NCBI GenBank assembly: GCA_943736015.1
Contig: OX031061.1
Coordinates: 56,488,192-56,552,191, forward strand
Direction of reading: 5' to 3'
Length of the DNA: 64,000 nt
Source of the DNA: Tridacna crocea
Taxonomy: Eukaryota > Mollusca > Bivalvia > Cardiida > Cardiidae
Shown here: one piece after another, positions 33,059-43,423 of the stretch
Layout: the number at the start of each line of letters is the position of its first letter
How positions within the stretch are numbered: the stretch's first letter is position 1
The notes under the pieces: generated by a model
Seen by the model: only the letters and a program-made list of their open reading frames with translations
What the model was told of the DNA's origin: nothing
Databases searched by the model: none
Position numbers and translations under genes: made by a program

Positions 33059-33636
33059 TTTATTAGTTGTACGGTCAGGTGGCAGGGGACTTGGAAACTT
33101 GTTCACGGCTGTGGTTAATCATGTCGCCCCGAGCCTCGACGTGGCAGGGGACTTGGAAACTTGTTCACGGCTGTGGTTAATCATGTCGCCCCGAGCCGAG
33201 CCAAGGCTCGGGGCGACATGATTAACCACAGCCGTGAACAAGTTTCCAAGTCCCCTGCCACCTGACCGTACAACGAATTTATTATACTTCAAAGTTTTAC
33301 CCTTTCAAAGCTCGTTAAGCGAAATTTTCCTGTTTTTATGATTTCACGGATCGAGTATGCTGACGAAATAGAAATTCCCTTCTGTGTGCCCCAATTCAAT
33401 GAAAACTGAGGTTACTGGAAACTGACGTCACTAAAACGTGCAGTTTGATGCATAAATGTGCAGTCTGGTGATCCATCGACGCTGCCATTTTGGATGTTGT
33501 GTTGCACGTGTAGTGATGTTTACGGGGCACTCAAAAGGGAAACTGGTTTTACGTGGTTTTTGCCAGGGAACATGATATATGTTCCCGGCATGTTAACCAA
33601 TCAGTTTACGAGAAACTTTTTGCAGTATAATAATAC
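33059..33636 (-). mobile_element. Family E element, longest copy
   Basis: Two direct copies of the GGCAGGGGACTTGGAAACTTG module followed by its inverted copy (joined at CCGAGCCGAGCCAAGGCTCGG), then the reverse-oriented body with ACTGACGTCACTAAAACGTG, ending at AGTATAATAA. Confidence 0.88.
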
Positions 33637-33873
33637 TTACAGTATAAAAGTTTAGATATACTTTTTGCAAATACACCAAGCCCCCATTTTATAGCCAGCA
33701 GAGTACAACTTTATTTAGAATTTATGTCATTTTGTCTTCATAAGTGAGTGATATCGTGTTCAATTACCCGAGTAAAGATCTGAGTAAGATAGAAATTATC
33801 CCAGTAAGAAGTACTTGTGAATTAACCCAGGGAAGAGTAACATAATTATACCACGTGACTACATCTATGTCAG
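33637..33873. other. No feature recognised
   Basis: No coding or repeat signal apart from a run of related AGTAAGA/GAGTAAGA words. Confidence 0.3.
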
Positions 33874-34102
33874 TTAACCCATTACCACACAGTCCCTACT
33901 TTTGACGCCCCTGAGAAAGAAAGCTTTAGAAAACATTGCGGGAAAAGGAGAAAATGCTGGTAACCAGCATTTTCTCCTTTTCCCACAATGTTTTCTACCC
34001 ATCACAAAACGAATTTCAAATTTTCAGTCACTTTCATTTTGTCGTCTGCAAATGCTTTTGATTTGGACAAGACCAAAATATTGTCGTTTTGTAATGAGTT
34101 AA
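33874..34102 (+). mobile_element. Family A copy
   Basis: 229 bp with TTAA at both edges and an intact hairpin. Confidence 0.9.
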
Positions 34103-34256
34103 AGGGAAAAAAATCCTATGGAGGTATGGAGGTGGGGGGGATGGAAAGAGGAAAGATGGTCGATTCAGGTAGTAACATATTGCTTTCAAAGTGTAACTTA
34201 TTATAAGTTAGTTACGGACAAAATTTGCGTTAGTTTAACCTAACTATATTGTATAG

Positions 34257-34608
34257 CATTATCTCCCTCTAGATGGCATTCTATAAGTACTCATCTATCT
34301 AATTTGGGCATACTTGGTACAAAACCGAACCACTTTCCTTCGCGACAACCGTTACTTCGAATTTCAAACTAAAATAAACGTTTACCCAATAGAATGTTAC
34401 CTCGTGCAATTCACTCAGCTATGATCAGCAGTTTAGAGAAATCTGGAGCTAAAACAGGTCTCATTTCTCCTCAAACGTATTGATCAAAGCTATTTTCTAC
34501 AATGCTACTTTATAGAGCGTAGTACAACAGTTTGCCCGCTTTCGGGGCTAGTGATGCGTCATGTAAGACAGGCCGAATCTTAGAATAATATGACATGCGC
34601 AGACAACG
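34257..34608 (+). mobile_element. Non-autonomous DNA element of about 352 bp, hAT-like
   Basis: From CATTATCTCCCTCTAGATGG to GACATGCGCAGACAACG. A reverse-complement copy occupies 47973-48328, where the surrounding element shows a perfect 8 bp duplication. The ends are weak inverted repeats (C.TT.TCT.C). Flanks here share TATAG. It has no transposase frame. Confidence 0.75.
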
Positions 34609-34879
34609 TATAGTATAGTGGCATTAATCTGCTGGGAGGTACATGATAACTACCATTGAATGTTTTGAAAACAATTGCGAAAAAAAAAACAAAGTTTTCT
34701 TGGAAATCTTATCTAGATAAATTGAAAAGCTTGAATTGCCAAGAAATTTTGATTTATCGCAATAGTTTTCTGAAATAATCGTGATAGTTATGTCGTATTT
34801 TGTAGAAGTTTAACCACTATATTATAGTTACGTAAAACTTAAGCAATTTTTGTTTGTAATTGCCTTGGTGAAACGGGGC
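34609..34879. other. AT-rich; faint similarity to family W
   Basis: TTATCTAGATAAATTGAAAA and ATCGTGATAGTTATGTCG resemble words of the W element ends (59828, 60844). Too weak to call a copy. Confidence 0.25.
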
Positions 34880-35113
34880 CCAGAGTTTGTATTCACTAAC
34901 CATTCTTAAGAACGTTCTTTGTCTTATTCGTCAGAATTTCCTGAGTGTAAAAGTAACAGGACTTCTGATTGGCTAAACCATTTGGTTTAGCCAATCAGAT
35001 TGGCTAAACCATTTGGTTTAGCCAATCAGAAGTTCTGTTACTTTCACATTGACGAAATTCCGAAGAATATGACTGAGAATGTTCTTAAGAATCATTGGTG
35101 AAACAGGGCCCTG
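34880..35113 (+). mobile_element. Family B with duplicated stem
   Basis: The inner palindrome GATTGGCTAAACCATTTGG TTTAGCCAATC is present twice in a row (about 34966-35032), so the element could form two small hairpins or one long one. Outer ends are recognisable (GGTGAAACAGGGCCC on the right). Confidence 0.8.
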
Positions 35114-35411
35114 TTGTATTTTGTACTATTCTGAATAAGCTCTGCTGGGCGTGTTTACTCTCTCTTGTCCTTGGTGTTTTCAAGAGACGTATTTGCTTTG
35201 TCGAAAAGGCTTATCTGTTTGCTGAAAGTTTCTAAAGAATAATTTGAAAGGGAGAAATGAGCGTTATATACTTATATATATATAGGCCTACAGTGTGTCT
35301 CAAAAGTCACGCATCACGCACTATCCAGACTCTCATTTTGTATCTGTGTTTAAGATTTAATAGTAGTTTATCATTTTTCTACCTTTTGATTACCCTAATA
35401 AGATAGCTCAA
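35114..35411. other. No feature recognised
   Basis: Intronic or intergenic sequence upstream of the sclerostin-like exon. No first-exon candidate was found in it. Confidence 0.3.
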
Positions 35412-35597
35412 GATACGAGGGAGTGATGGTAGTCTAAATCAATTATTTCCCTACCAAACCCTACGTTGTGGGTACTCATTAGAATCGTCTCGATGAGACG
35501 ATTCTAATGAGTACCCATAACATAGGGTTTAGTGGAGAACTATTCATATTTTCAACTTTGAAATCAAAATCACTCCCTCAATCTGGAGCTCTGTAAT
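35412..35597 (+). mobile_element. Hairpin MITE, family I
   Basis: GAGGGAGTGATGGTAG to AATCACTCCCTC with the inner palindrome GGGTACTCATTAGAATCGTC / GACGATTCTAATGAGTACCC. Second copy at 1893-2079. Confidence 0.78.
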
Positions 35598-35777
35598 AAG
35601 CTAACAAGACATGAAAGAGTTGAAATGGTTTTCATCATAATTATGATCAATATAGGTTATTTTGATATGAAAATGCGTGTTTTATGTAAAACTGGATAGT
35701 ACGTGACTTACTTAATATAATTCATTCTTGAGACGCATTTATTAGAGCAAGGCTCAAATATATTTTTTCAATTAACA

Positions 35778-35945
35778 AATAATCTTCTTCCTATCGTGGT
35801 TTATCGTTCAATAAACCACAGTTGTGAGTTATGAAGCACAACACAAAATCCACGTGGGCGATAGCCCGAGTGGTTTATTCATTGCACCTCATAACTCACA
35901 GCGTGGTTTATTGAACGATAAACCACGATAGGAAGAAGATTATTT
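35778..35945. mobile_element. 168 bp foldback, family Q
   Basis: AATAATCTTCTTCCTATCGT GGTTTATCGTTCAATAAACC and its complement enclose a middle with GTGAGTTATGA / TCATAACTCAC. It is the only copy in this window and sits about 230 bp upstream of the sclerostin-like exon. Confidence 0.8.
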
Positions 35946-36035
35946 CGATGGCCAATTCTTAATGAAAGGAAAACAAGTTCAAACTTAGAGTAAGAAGGCA
36001 GATGAAGATTATGTTCCATTGAATAACCCACTCAT

Positions 36036-36078
36036 TGATTGACGTCACACGACATAGAATGACGTCACACTACATGGA
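36036..36078. promoter_or_regulatory. Tandem TGACGTCACAC (CRE-like) pair
   Basis: Two copies of ATTGACGTCACAC.ACAT about 23 bp apart, each with a full TGACGTCA palindrome (the ATF/CREB consensus). They lie about 100 bp before the splice acceptor, so in the intron. Function is inferred from the motif only. Confidence 0.35.
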
Positions 36079-36151
36079 TTGTAGTAGATTTTAACACGCT
36101 TTCTTTGCACTGTGTTTATAGAGCCGAATTTGCGTGTCATGTTAGAATAAT

Positions 36152-36173
36152 GTATATCTTTTTTATGTTTCAG
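36152..36173 (+). other. Splice acceptor of the sclerostin-like exon
   Basis: TATATCTTTTTTATGTTTCAG: a T-rich tract followed by CAG. It places the exon start at 36174 with two bases completing a split codon, which is the intron position used just before the cystine-knot domain in vertebrate sclerostin genes. Confidence 0.75.
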
Positions 36174-36703
36174 ATGATGTGCAGTTAGGGTGTAAAGAAT
36201 TACGAGCAAAAAGATTTATCTCGGATGGATTCTGTACGTCACTGAGACCCATCAAAGAGGTCGTCTGTGCAGGGTTTTGTATGCCCATTAAAGAAAGAAA
36301 CCTTCCTTGGTGGTCGGAATTCACAAAATACTGGGCTCGACCCAAACTGAGAGAATGGCGTTGTGTTGAAGCCGTTGTTAAATTAAAGAGAGTGCAATTA
36401 ATGTGTGAAAATGGCGAGACCAGAACTTATAAAATAAAGATCGTGAAATCGTGTCGATGTAAGAGTTACGAAAATGAGCATAATGAGACAATTAGGCCTA
36501 TGAAAAGAACAAGATCGGGGAATAAAAAAAATAAACTTACTAAGGCTGAGAGACGCTTAAGGCGTAAACAAAGGAAAGAAAAACGACGTCAAAGGAGAGA
36601 ACAAAAACTGGAAAGGAAGCGGAGAAAGAGCCACGAGAAACAGACGAAGAAACTGACTTCAAATGATTCCATTTCGAATGGAAATAGTTCACAAACTGTG
36701 TAA
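36174..36703 (+). CDS. Sclerostin/SOSTDC1-like cystine-knot protein, 3' exon
   Basis: Last coding exon of a secreted antagonist of the sclerostin/SOSTDC1 branch of the DAN family, which binds LRP5/6 and BMP ligands to restrain Wnt and BMP signalling. It encodes 175 full codons after a split codon, ending TAA at 36701. Counting from the first Asp, cysteines lie at 6, 20, 31, 35, 63, 77, 93 and 95. CAGFC matches the CxGxC of the knot and CRC closes it. Hallmarks include GCKEL, RFISDGFC, TKYW, EWRCV, QLMC and TRTYKI. An NET glycosylation sequon at 103 matches the one after the last cysteine in vertebrate relatives. Loop 2 reads ERNLPWWSE and lacks the PNxIG motif used for LRP6 contact. Residues 107-159 form a tail with 29 Lys/Arg. 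The 5' exon was not found. Family assignment is firm; ligand choice is inference. Confidence 0.93.
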
Positions 36704-36807
36704 AAAATTATAGCAATGATCATCGTGACCAGATTATCAATTAGTAATTTATTGTGTCAAACCTAAAAGATGTTCCAAGTTGACAAGGCTGATAGAGTCC
36801 AGGGGAC

Positions 36808-37146
36808 AATTTTTACCTTCCATTCTTATGAACGTTCTATGTCTTATTTTTATTCTTTGTCTTATTCTTCAAGGTTTTCTGACAGTGAAAGTAACAGAAC
36901 ATCTGATTGGCTAAACCAAATGACAGTGAAAGTAACAGAACATCTGATTGGCTACACCGTTTGGTTTAGCCAATCAAATATTCTGTCTTATTCTTCTAGA
37001 TTTTCTAACAGTGAAAGTAACAGAACACCTGATTGGCTAAACCATTTGGTTTAGCCAATCAGATGTTCTGTTACTTTCACAATGATGAAATTATGAACAA
37101 TAAGACTAAGAATGTTCTTGAGAATGGTTGGTGAATACAGCCCAGG
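36808..37146 (+). mobile_element. Family B with multiplied stem
   Basis: Starts within about 105 bp of the sclerostin-like stop codon. GTGAAAGTAACAGAACATCT GATTGGCTA is present three times in direct order before the final foldback. The end reads GGTTGGTGAATACAG. Confidence 0.8.
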
Positions 37147-37419
37147 GCAACCTTAAGAAACACACAACTGTTTAATTTTTATTTTCGCGCATGAGGAGAA
37201 TGGACCAAGCACTGTGAAAGGAGGATTGACGCGTTTGCACAAAGTATCGACCCAGATCAGCCTGCTGACTATGCTCGAAACTTTTTATGTATATGTCAAT
37301 ATTTTGCATGTCAAAAGATCGGCGTATCTCATGATTTAGCCGTTTGTTATACAAAACAGACTATGTGGAATTGTGGATCCAAAAATTTGTGACGACTTTC
37401 TAGGTATTTTACATCATTG
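37147..37419. other. Small C fragment, no gene
   Basis: 37225-37268 resembles a C stem (CGACCCAGATCAGCCTGC). Otherwise nothing recognised. Confidence 0.3.
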
Positions 37420-37800
37420 CCCCGAGTTTGTATTCATCAACTATTCCAAAATGCATTAACCCTTTCCAAAACAATCCCTGGTTTTTACGGGTCTGGAATG
37501 GTATTCTTTTGAAAACATTGTGGGAAAAGGAGAAAATGCTGGTAACCAGCATTTTCTCCTTTTCTCACAATGTTTTCTACCTTATCATAGACAGAAATCA
37601 TCTTTTCAGCAAGAGTTGAATTATCGTCTGCAAATGCTTTCAGTTTGGTCTAGTCGTTTGGGAAAGGGTTAATCTAGAAAGTAACACTACCTCTGATTGG
37701 CTAAATCATTTGGCTACACTAATAAGAAATAGAGTTACTTTGAAATTAGGTAAATTCTTGAATAACGATACAAATTCAAATTCTTGGTGACTACAGATCA
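37420..37800 (+). mobile_element. Family B split by an A element
   Basis: The left end GTATTCATCAACTATTCC lies before 37456. The inner stem and right part (TCTGATTGGCTAAATCATTT, ATTCTTGGTGACTACAG) follow after 37672. Confidence 0.65.
37456..37672 (+). mobile_element. Family A nested in B
   Basis: 217 bp with TTAA at both edges (ATGCATTAACCCTTTCC; GGGAAAGGGTTAATC), intact hairpin. Confidence 0.9.
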
Positions 37801-38146
37801 AAGACAACGTGCACCAGTATTTAATGCGCTAAGCACAACTTTGGCTATTTTTTGTAGAACAAAAAAACTATGTTCAGGCGGTTGACTGGGTCTCTGACGA
37901 AAAGGGGCTTAATGCATGTCAGGGTTGCATCCTATCAATCAAGTTATTTAATAATGGATCCATCAAATTCATTTTGTCTAACAATTAACTTGATCTTCAG
38001 AACGAATGATTCTTTGTCACGCAGAAAACTTATAAATGTCACCAAAAAAGCTTCTACTAATGTTCAGCCTTCGTGCACTGTGCAAGCTGACAAGGGTCGA
38101 TAGTTTATAAAGATACATTAGATCCCGCTTTCACAGAGCATTGCTC
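37801..38146. repeat. Old dispersed repeat, family X
   Basis: GGATCCATCAAATTCATTTTGTC and GGGTCGATAG..ACATTAGATCCCGCTTTC recur in diverged form at 32990, 21960 and 49110. The open frame here (37870-38103) follows the repeat, not a gene. Confidence 0.35.
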
Positions 38147-38418
38147 ATATGGAGTGCAACACGCGAAAAGGTGCATTCGGACATTTGCGTAAAGTGTCGT
38201 CCCGGATTTGCCTGCGCAGTCCGCGCAGGCTAATCCGAGACGGCACTTTACGACTACATTAGATTTTGTGCTACAGTAGACTTGCGAAAAACAGAAAATC
38301 ACATAAAATCGGAAAGTGTCGTCCCGGATTAGCCTGTGCTGACTGCGCAGGCTAATCCGGGACGACACTAAATACGCAAATGTCCGAATGAAATTTTTCG
38401 CGTGTTGCACTCCATATA
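38147..38418. mobile_element. Family C element, full length
   Basis: Ends TATGGAGTGCAACACGCG / CGCGTGTTGCACTCCATA are a perfect inverted pair. Two internal stems (CCTGCGCAGTCCGCGCAGG; CCTGTGCTGACTGCGCAGG) flank the CTACAGTAGACTTGCG spacer. Confidence 0.9.
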
Positions 38419-38469
38419 AGAGCTTCCTTTCATCCCGAGGATAAAAAAAATGAGACAATGTGCTTTGAT

Positions 38470-38713
38470 TTAACTCATTTACCAAAATGACAAATTTTAG
38501 GTTTGACCAAATCGAAAGCATTTGTAGACGACAATATAAAAATGACGGAAAATTTGAAATTTGTTTTAGAAAACATTGTGGGAAAAGGAGAAATTGCTGG
38601 TTACCTGCATTTTCTCCTTTTCTCCAAATGTTTTTAAACTTTTATTTTTATTCTTTTCTCTTCTTTTGAAATCTCAGTGTCGATAAAAGTCGGGATTGTG
38701 TGGTAAAGGGTTT
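38470..38713 (-). mobile_element. Family A copy
   Basis: Left TTAACTCATTTACC. The hairpin has mismatches (GGTTACCTGCATTTTC) and a T-rich expansion in the right arm. Confidence 0.78.
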
Positions 38714-38814
38714 ATTTTCTTTATAAAAGTAGATCTATAAGGGTTTAAATTTTTACTTTCATAAGAAACATTTTCGATATTTTTTTTAAGTTCGTGTATT
38801 ACCATATAAATACG

Positions 38815-38930
38815 GTGTTATGCCACCCAAAGATAGATAGCTTTTGGAAAGACCGTATGAAAAGGAGCCAGCGCTCTTTTGCAATCAATGGCTCTTTCCC
38901 ACGATGTTCTACTTATTATGCAAAAAAATG
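38815..38930 (+). mobile_element. Family A, decayed
   Basis: TAGCTTTTGGAAAGACCGTA, GAAAAGGAGCCAGCGC and CTCTTTCCCACGATG are the only recognisable parts. Confidence 0.35.
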
Positions 38931-39263
38931 CAGGTTTATTTCATTGAAATATTTCTTCATGTTGTCACGCATCAGTCATTTTTTTTTTTAATACTGTTAT
39001 TGTCTTCACTATCATTTTTATCATTTTTTTTCTTTTTTGTCATCATAATTTGACCTCTGATCAGCCATTAGTGTGTTACTGACTATTCTAGATGAATGGG
39101 GGAGGGGGGGGGGCATCTCTGTCAATAAAATTATCTCCCTTACCAGATGAAGACTGAAGGTAACCAAATAACACAGTGGTCCTTTCACATGTATTCTTTT
39201 GTTTTTATCCTTGGTTCTTTTGGGGATGTTGCGATAATTATAACAATGATTTATGATGTATGT
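38931..39263. other. No feature recognised
   Basis: T-rich low-complexity stretch and a G-run (GGGGGAGGGGGGGGGG); no gene. Confidence 0.35.
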
Positions 39264-39492
39264 TTAACCCTTTACTCCATAGATACTCATTTCTACGCAT
39301 TGCTTGTAGGAGCCTTTTGAAAACATTGTGGCAAAAGGTGAAATTGCTCGTGACGAGCAATTTCACCTTTTGTCACAATGTTGTCTATGTTATCAAAAGG
39401 TGTCATATAAACATAAGAAATGGCTTCATCCTTGCTGTTATTTAGGGTCAATTTGAGATACCTTAGAAATACCTTATGGGGTTAAGGGTTAA
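39264..39492 (+). mobile_element. Family A2 copy
   Basis: 229 bp with TTAA at both edges. Hairpin GGTGAAATTGCTCGTGACGA with complement. Close to the copy at 20812 along its length. Confidence 0.9.
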
Positions 39493-39954
39493 GGTCCACA
39501 TGTAATTCAAATCAAATTCTGTACTTAATCACCACGAACTCCGTATCTATCGAACGGTAAAACAGTCTAACAAGATTTACTTGAAATATTATCATATTTA
39601 TTGGCATTTAAGATCAAATTCAATAATTTTATGAAATCTCGAAGTTTTAGATCAACCTTTAAGCAAGATGAGAAAATTTGTAATGGCAATGTTAGACCGA
39701 AAACAATTTTTACTGTCTGACAAAGTGTGATCGTACATGTACTTAGTTATTTATGTGCTAAACAATTAAATTTCAAAAATCTTATAGATCTACAAAAGGG
39801 GTTTCATCGGGGTCTTCCATCGGGAGTCAGTTGAGCTCAGTGAGGGACAATAATCAGACTGGATTTAGGGCAGTTAGTCTGTGTATTTGACCTCATAGTC
39901 ACTTACAGGATTTCGAAGTCACGTTATAATGTCCCATAATGTAATATCTATTCT
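39493..39954. other. No feature recognised
   Basis: No gene or repeat I can support. Confidence 0.35.
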
Positions 39955-40425
39955 TATTTCATGCTTTCCGGTAGGATATCGAGAAATAGCAGTGAAAATG
40001 TTTTTCGATCTTACACGGGTACCACCAGTGAAAATACCGATTTTCACGTTCTTGTTGCCTAGGTAAATTGCACATACCTCACAACCAGATGGAAATATGA
40101 CGTCATTTACCCTACATTTCTCGCGCTTGACGTAATATTGTAATGCGTTGCTACGCGGAAGGGGTGCGCCACGGGGAATCACGGAAAAGAACTTTACTGG
40201 ATTTTGATAAAGACCCTCCCAGAAAGGATTAAAAGCATGAAATAAATATAATATTTGTTGTTTTCGGTGAAAGATCAACATTTATTTCATCGAGTGAACA
40301 CAATCAATAATATTTTCACGAGTGGCGCAGCCACGAGTGAAAATATTACCGCTGGCGTTCACGAGATGAAATAAATTTCGATCTTTCACTGAAAAAAAAA
40401 CAACAACAAATATCCTCTATTTACT
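39955..40425 (-). mobile_element. Family D element
   Basis: TTATTTCATGCTTTCCGG, AATATGACGTCATTTACCC, then the palindrome with GTAATATT/AATATTACC arms and TATCCTCTAT at the end. Confidence 0.88.
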
Positions 40426-40599
40426 TTGCTTAGCTCTCGTCAACAAAATCAATGTAGAATCTTCTACCGTAATTTGACAAATTGACTAGATTCTAACATT
40501 CAGTCAGTATCTGGGTCAACACCGTGCACTATTTGATTCTAAACTATACAAGGCATATTTTTTGCAGAAAGGAGTTCAGTTTATCTCCTTCAAGCATGA

Positions 40600-40800
40600 A
40601 CTCCTTACCAAACGACAAAATTTTACGCTTGTCCAAATTAAAAGCATTTGCAGACGACAAAATAAAAGTGACTGAAAAATTTGAAATTTGTTGTGTGAAG
40701 GGTAGAAAACATTGTGGGAAAAGCAGAAAATGCCTACAACCAGCACTTCCTCCTTTTTAGTTCACCTGAACACAATGTGCTCAAGGGGGGCTTTTAGGAT
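40600..40800 (-). mobile_element. Family A, right arm degenerate
   Basis: The left arm is typical (CCAAACGACAAAATTTTACG). The hairpin is decayed (AGAAAATGCCTACAACCAGC) and the right end merges with the R array. Confidence 0.6.
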
Positions 40801-40859
40801 CACCCGATGTCTGTCGTGCCTCGTCCGTCATCCGTTGTGAGTCGTCAACAATTCTTTAA

Positions 40860-42170
40860 ACATCACCTCCTCCTTAAACGCTGGGCCAATTAGGACGAAT
40901 CTTAGCTAGAATGCTCATTTTGAGGTCATCTTTAAAAAGTGTTCACAGAATTTGATTCCATCAAAAGCTCTGGTTGCCATGGCAACAGAATGACGGCCGG
41001 TCAGATTTTGAAATTATTTCACACAGGCGTTCCTTGGGTGATCCATTTCAAAAATTGTTCGCAAAATTTTGATCCCCCCCCCCCCCCCCAAGAAACATGG
41101 CTCTGGTGAATAGGGGCTACTTGCACCATACGGAAATGAAGAAATTCTTAAAAATTATTCTCTAAAACGGCTTGTCTGATTTTCAAATAATTTCAGAGAT
41201 GTTCCTCGGGTGGCCCTATTCAAAACTGTTCACGAAATTTTGATCCGTCGAGAAACATGGCTCTGGTGAATGGGGACTACTTGCACTATACGGAAATGAA
41301 CACATTCTTAGAAATTCTTCTTCTCTGAAACAGCTTGTCAGATTTTGAAATGATTCCACAAAGGTGTTCCTTGGATGACCCTTTTCGATTTTTTGTCACC
41401 AAATTATGATCCATCAAGAAACATTGCTCTGGTGAATGGGGGCTACTTGCACTATACCGAAAAGAGGAAATTAATAAAAATTCTTCTTCTTCTCTGAAAC
41501 TGTTGGTCAGATTTTGAAATAATTTCAAGGAAATGTTTCTTGGGTGAACCTTTTTGAAAACTGTTCTAGAATTTTTATCCGTCAAGAAACATGGCTCTGT
41601 GGGCTATTTACACTAAACTTACAGAAAGGAAATTCTTCTTCTCTGAAACTGCTGGTAAGATTTTGAAATAATTCACAGCAATGTTCCTTAGGTGACTCTT
41701 TTCAAAAATTGTTCACAAAATTGTGATGTGTCAAGAAGCATGGATCTAATGGTGGTCAGGTTTTGAAATAATTTCACAGAAATGTTCCGAGGGTGATCCT
41801 TTTCAAAAAGTTTTAGTTAAATTTTTATCCGTCGAAAAACAACAGCCAATTGTTGGCAACTGCATGTGGTACTCTTATTCGACCTACGTTTTTAGTCACT
41901 ACTTGAGCAAATGCTTTTATTCAAGAAATTGTCCTTTGGTTATCTATCCAAAAATTCATTTGCAGAATTCTAATTCGTCAAAACCATTGCTTTGGTGATG
42001 ATTGTAGGGGTGGTTGCAGATTTTGAAATGACCTTTACAGGTGACCTTTTAAAAATTGCTTGGCAAAATTTTGACTTTGTTTCCAAAGTTACAGTACCTA
42101 AAAAATTTGGCTACGGTCCCATAAAAAATTCAGGTGAGCGATCCAGGACCATCTTGGCCCCCTTGTTTAA
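40860..42170. repeat. Degenerate tandem array, family R
   Basis: Units of about 145-175 bp contain TTCTTCTCTGAAAC..CTGGTCAG, TTTTGAAATAATTTCACAG, TGTTCCTTGGGTGACCCTTT, TTCACAAAATTTTGATCCGT and AAGAAACATGGCTCTGGTGA. At least five units are visible (about 40960, 41090, 41262, 41418, 41588). The last part, TCAGGTGAGCGATCCAGGAC CATC, is the usual end of such arrays in bivalve sequence as I recall it. The frame 41992-42285 lies in this tail. Confidence 0.8.
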
Positions 42171-43283
42171 AAGATATTCTATATTCTTACTGAAATATTA
42201 TGATTTTTTCACAGGCTGTTCGTTTTTTTTTTTTCAGTATACATTCAATGAGCAAAATGAAACACAGAAAAACGTTCAGTTGTAAAGAGAATTCTAAAAA
42301 CTTGGATAGAAGTTTTATTAGAATCTTAACGACTTGTGTCACTTTGAATTTAATGACAATTTCATCGCTTAATATTGACTGTTTGAAAATAGGACAAAGG
42401 CTTCATTGAATATGACAAATGCCTTTGTTTTTCCACCATCTGTATGAATAATAAAGACAAAATTATTGATTCATCATGTAAAATTCCTTATTTATTCTTT
42501 ATCACTATTTGTACATAACTTTTGTGCGCCAGTAGCATGTGTTTTTTGTATATTCTAGATACAAATGTATATGTGTTTTTTTTTCCTCTTTTTTTGTATC
42601 ATACTTGTATAACTACAACAATTGCCTTTGTTTTCTGATAGTGCTTTGTCATCAACTTTCGATTTTTATCCCGGAAAAAAATCATAAGTCATAAGAAAAA
42701 AATGTGACAAAAGTATCCTCATGTACTAACAGGAATTATATGACACTTTAAAAATAAGATTGTATATGAACCACTCTGGGAATGGATTCAATTTACATTA
42801 GCAAAACGATCCCTTGACATGCAGCATGTACACAAATAGCTCAAAGTTTCGACACTGTTTCAAATGTATTAAACATTACTTTTCACAAAACATGGTATAT
42901 ACATGTATACATGTATATGGTTCCTGGTGTCAACAACGGGAAGTAATGTTTTTTTCATATCCGCAATTATTTTAACCTTTACAATTAGTGATTGAACATG
43001 GAAGAGTTAAACCAAAGAAAAGATTTTATCATATGAAACCTTCTCCAGCAATGTATTAAACCCATGACTTATTTTTGATAACAGTTATCAGCGCGTAAAG
43101 CTTGAGAAACCAACCACAGAGAATGCCGGAAATTGTACTAATACACTATTTCGCGGAAACATGACGTCACTGTTACTAAGAAGTATGCACGTGGAGAGTT
43201 TTTGGTAAAAGTTGATAAGGCAGTATAGGCCCTATTCTTTGTCTGGCATTCGTTTTATGTGATAAATAAAATATCACATTCGT
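42171..43283. other. No gene seen; possible poly(A) signal
   Basis: 1.1 kb of AT-rich sequence. AATAATAAAG at about 42448 contains AATAAA and could serve a + strand transcript, but nothing ties it to the sclerostin-like exon 5.7 kb away. Confidence 0.3.
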
Positions 43284-43405
43284 GTTTATGTGGAATCATT
43301 TTTATCAAACTCGTTGACTAAAATGTATTTTACGCTCGCCAAGGCTCGCGTCGTAAAATTTTAGTCAATGAGTTTGATAAAAATAGTAACACATAAAAAC
43401 TCATG
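43284..43405. repeat. 122 bp palindrome, family T
   Basis: TTTTTATCAAACTCGTTGAC TAAAAT..TTTTACG, centre CTCGCCAAGGCTCGCG, then CGTAAAATTTTAGTCAATGA GTTTGATAAAAA. Single copy in the window. Confidence 0.7.
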
Positions 43406-43423
43406 TAAGATCCTCTATACAGC

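Noticed and set aside
34393..34482. Short ATG frame MLPRAIHSAMISSL... as a nearby first exon
   Set aside because: It lies inside the dispersed 352 bp element that recurs at 47973-48328.
41992..42285. 97-codon frame as a gene
   Set aside because: It spans the tail of the degenerate R tandem array and T-rich sequence; no splice context or domain.
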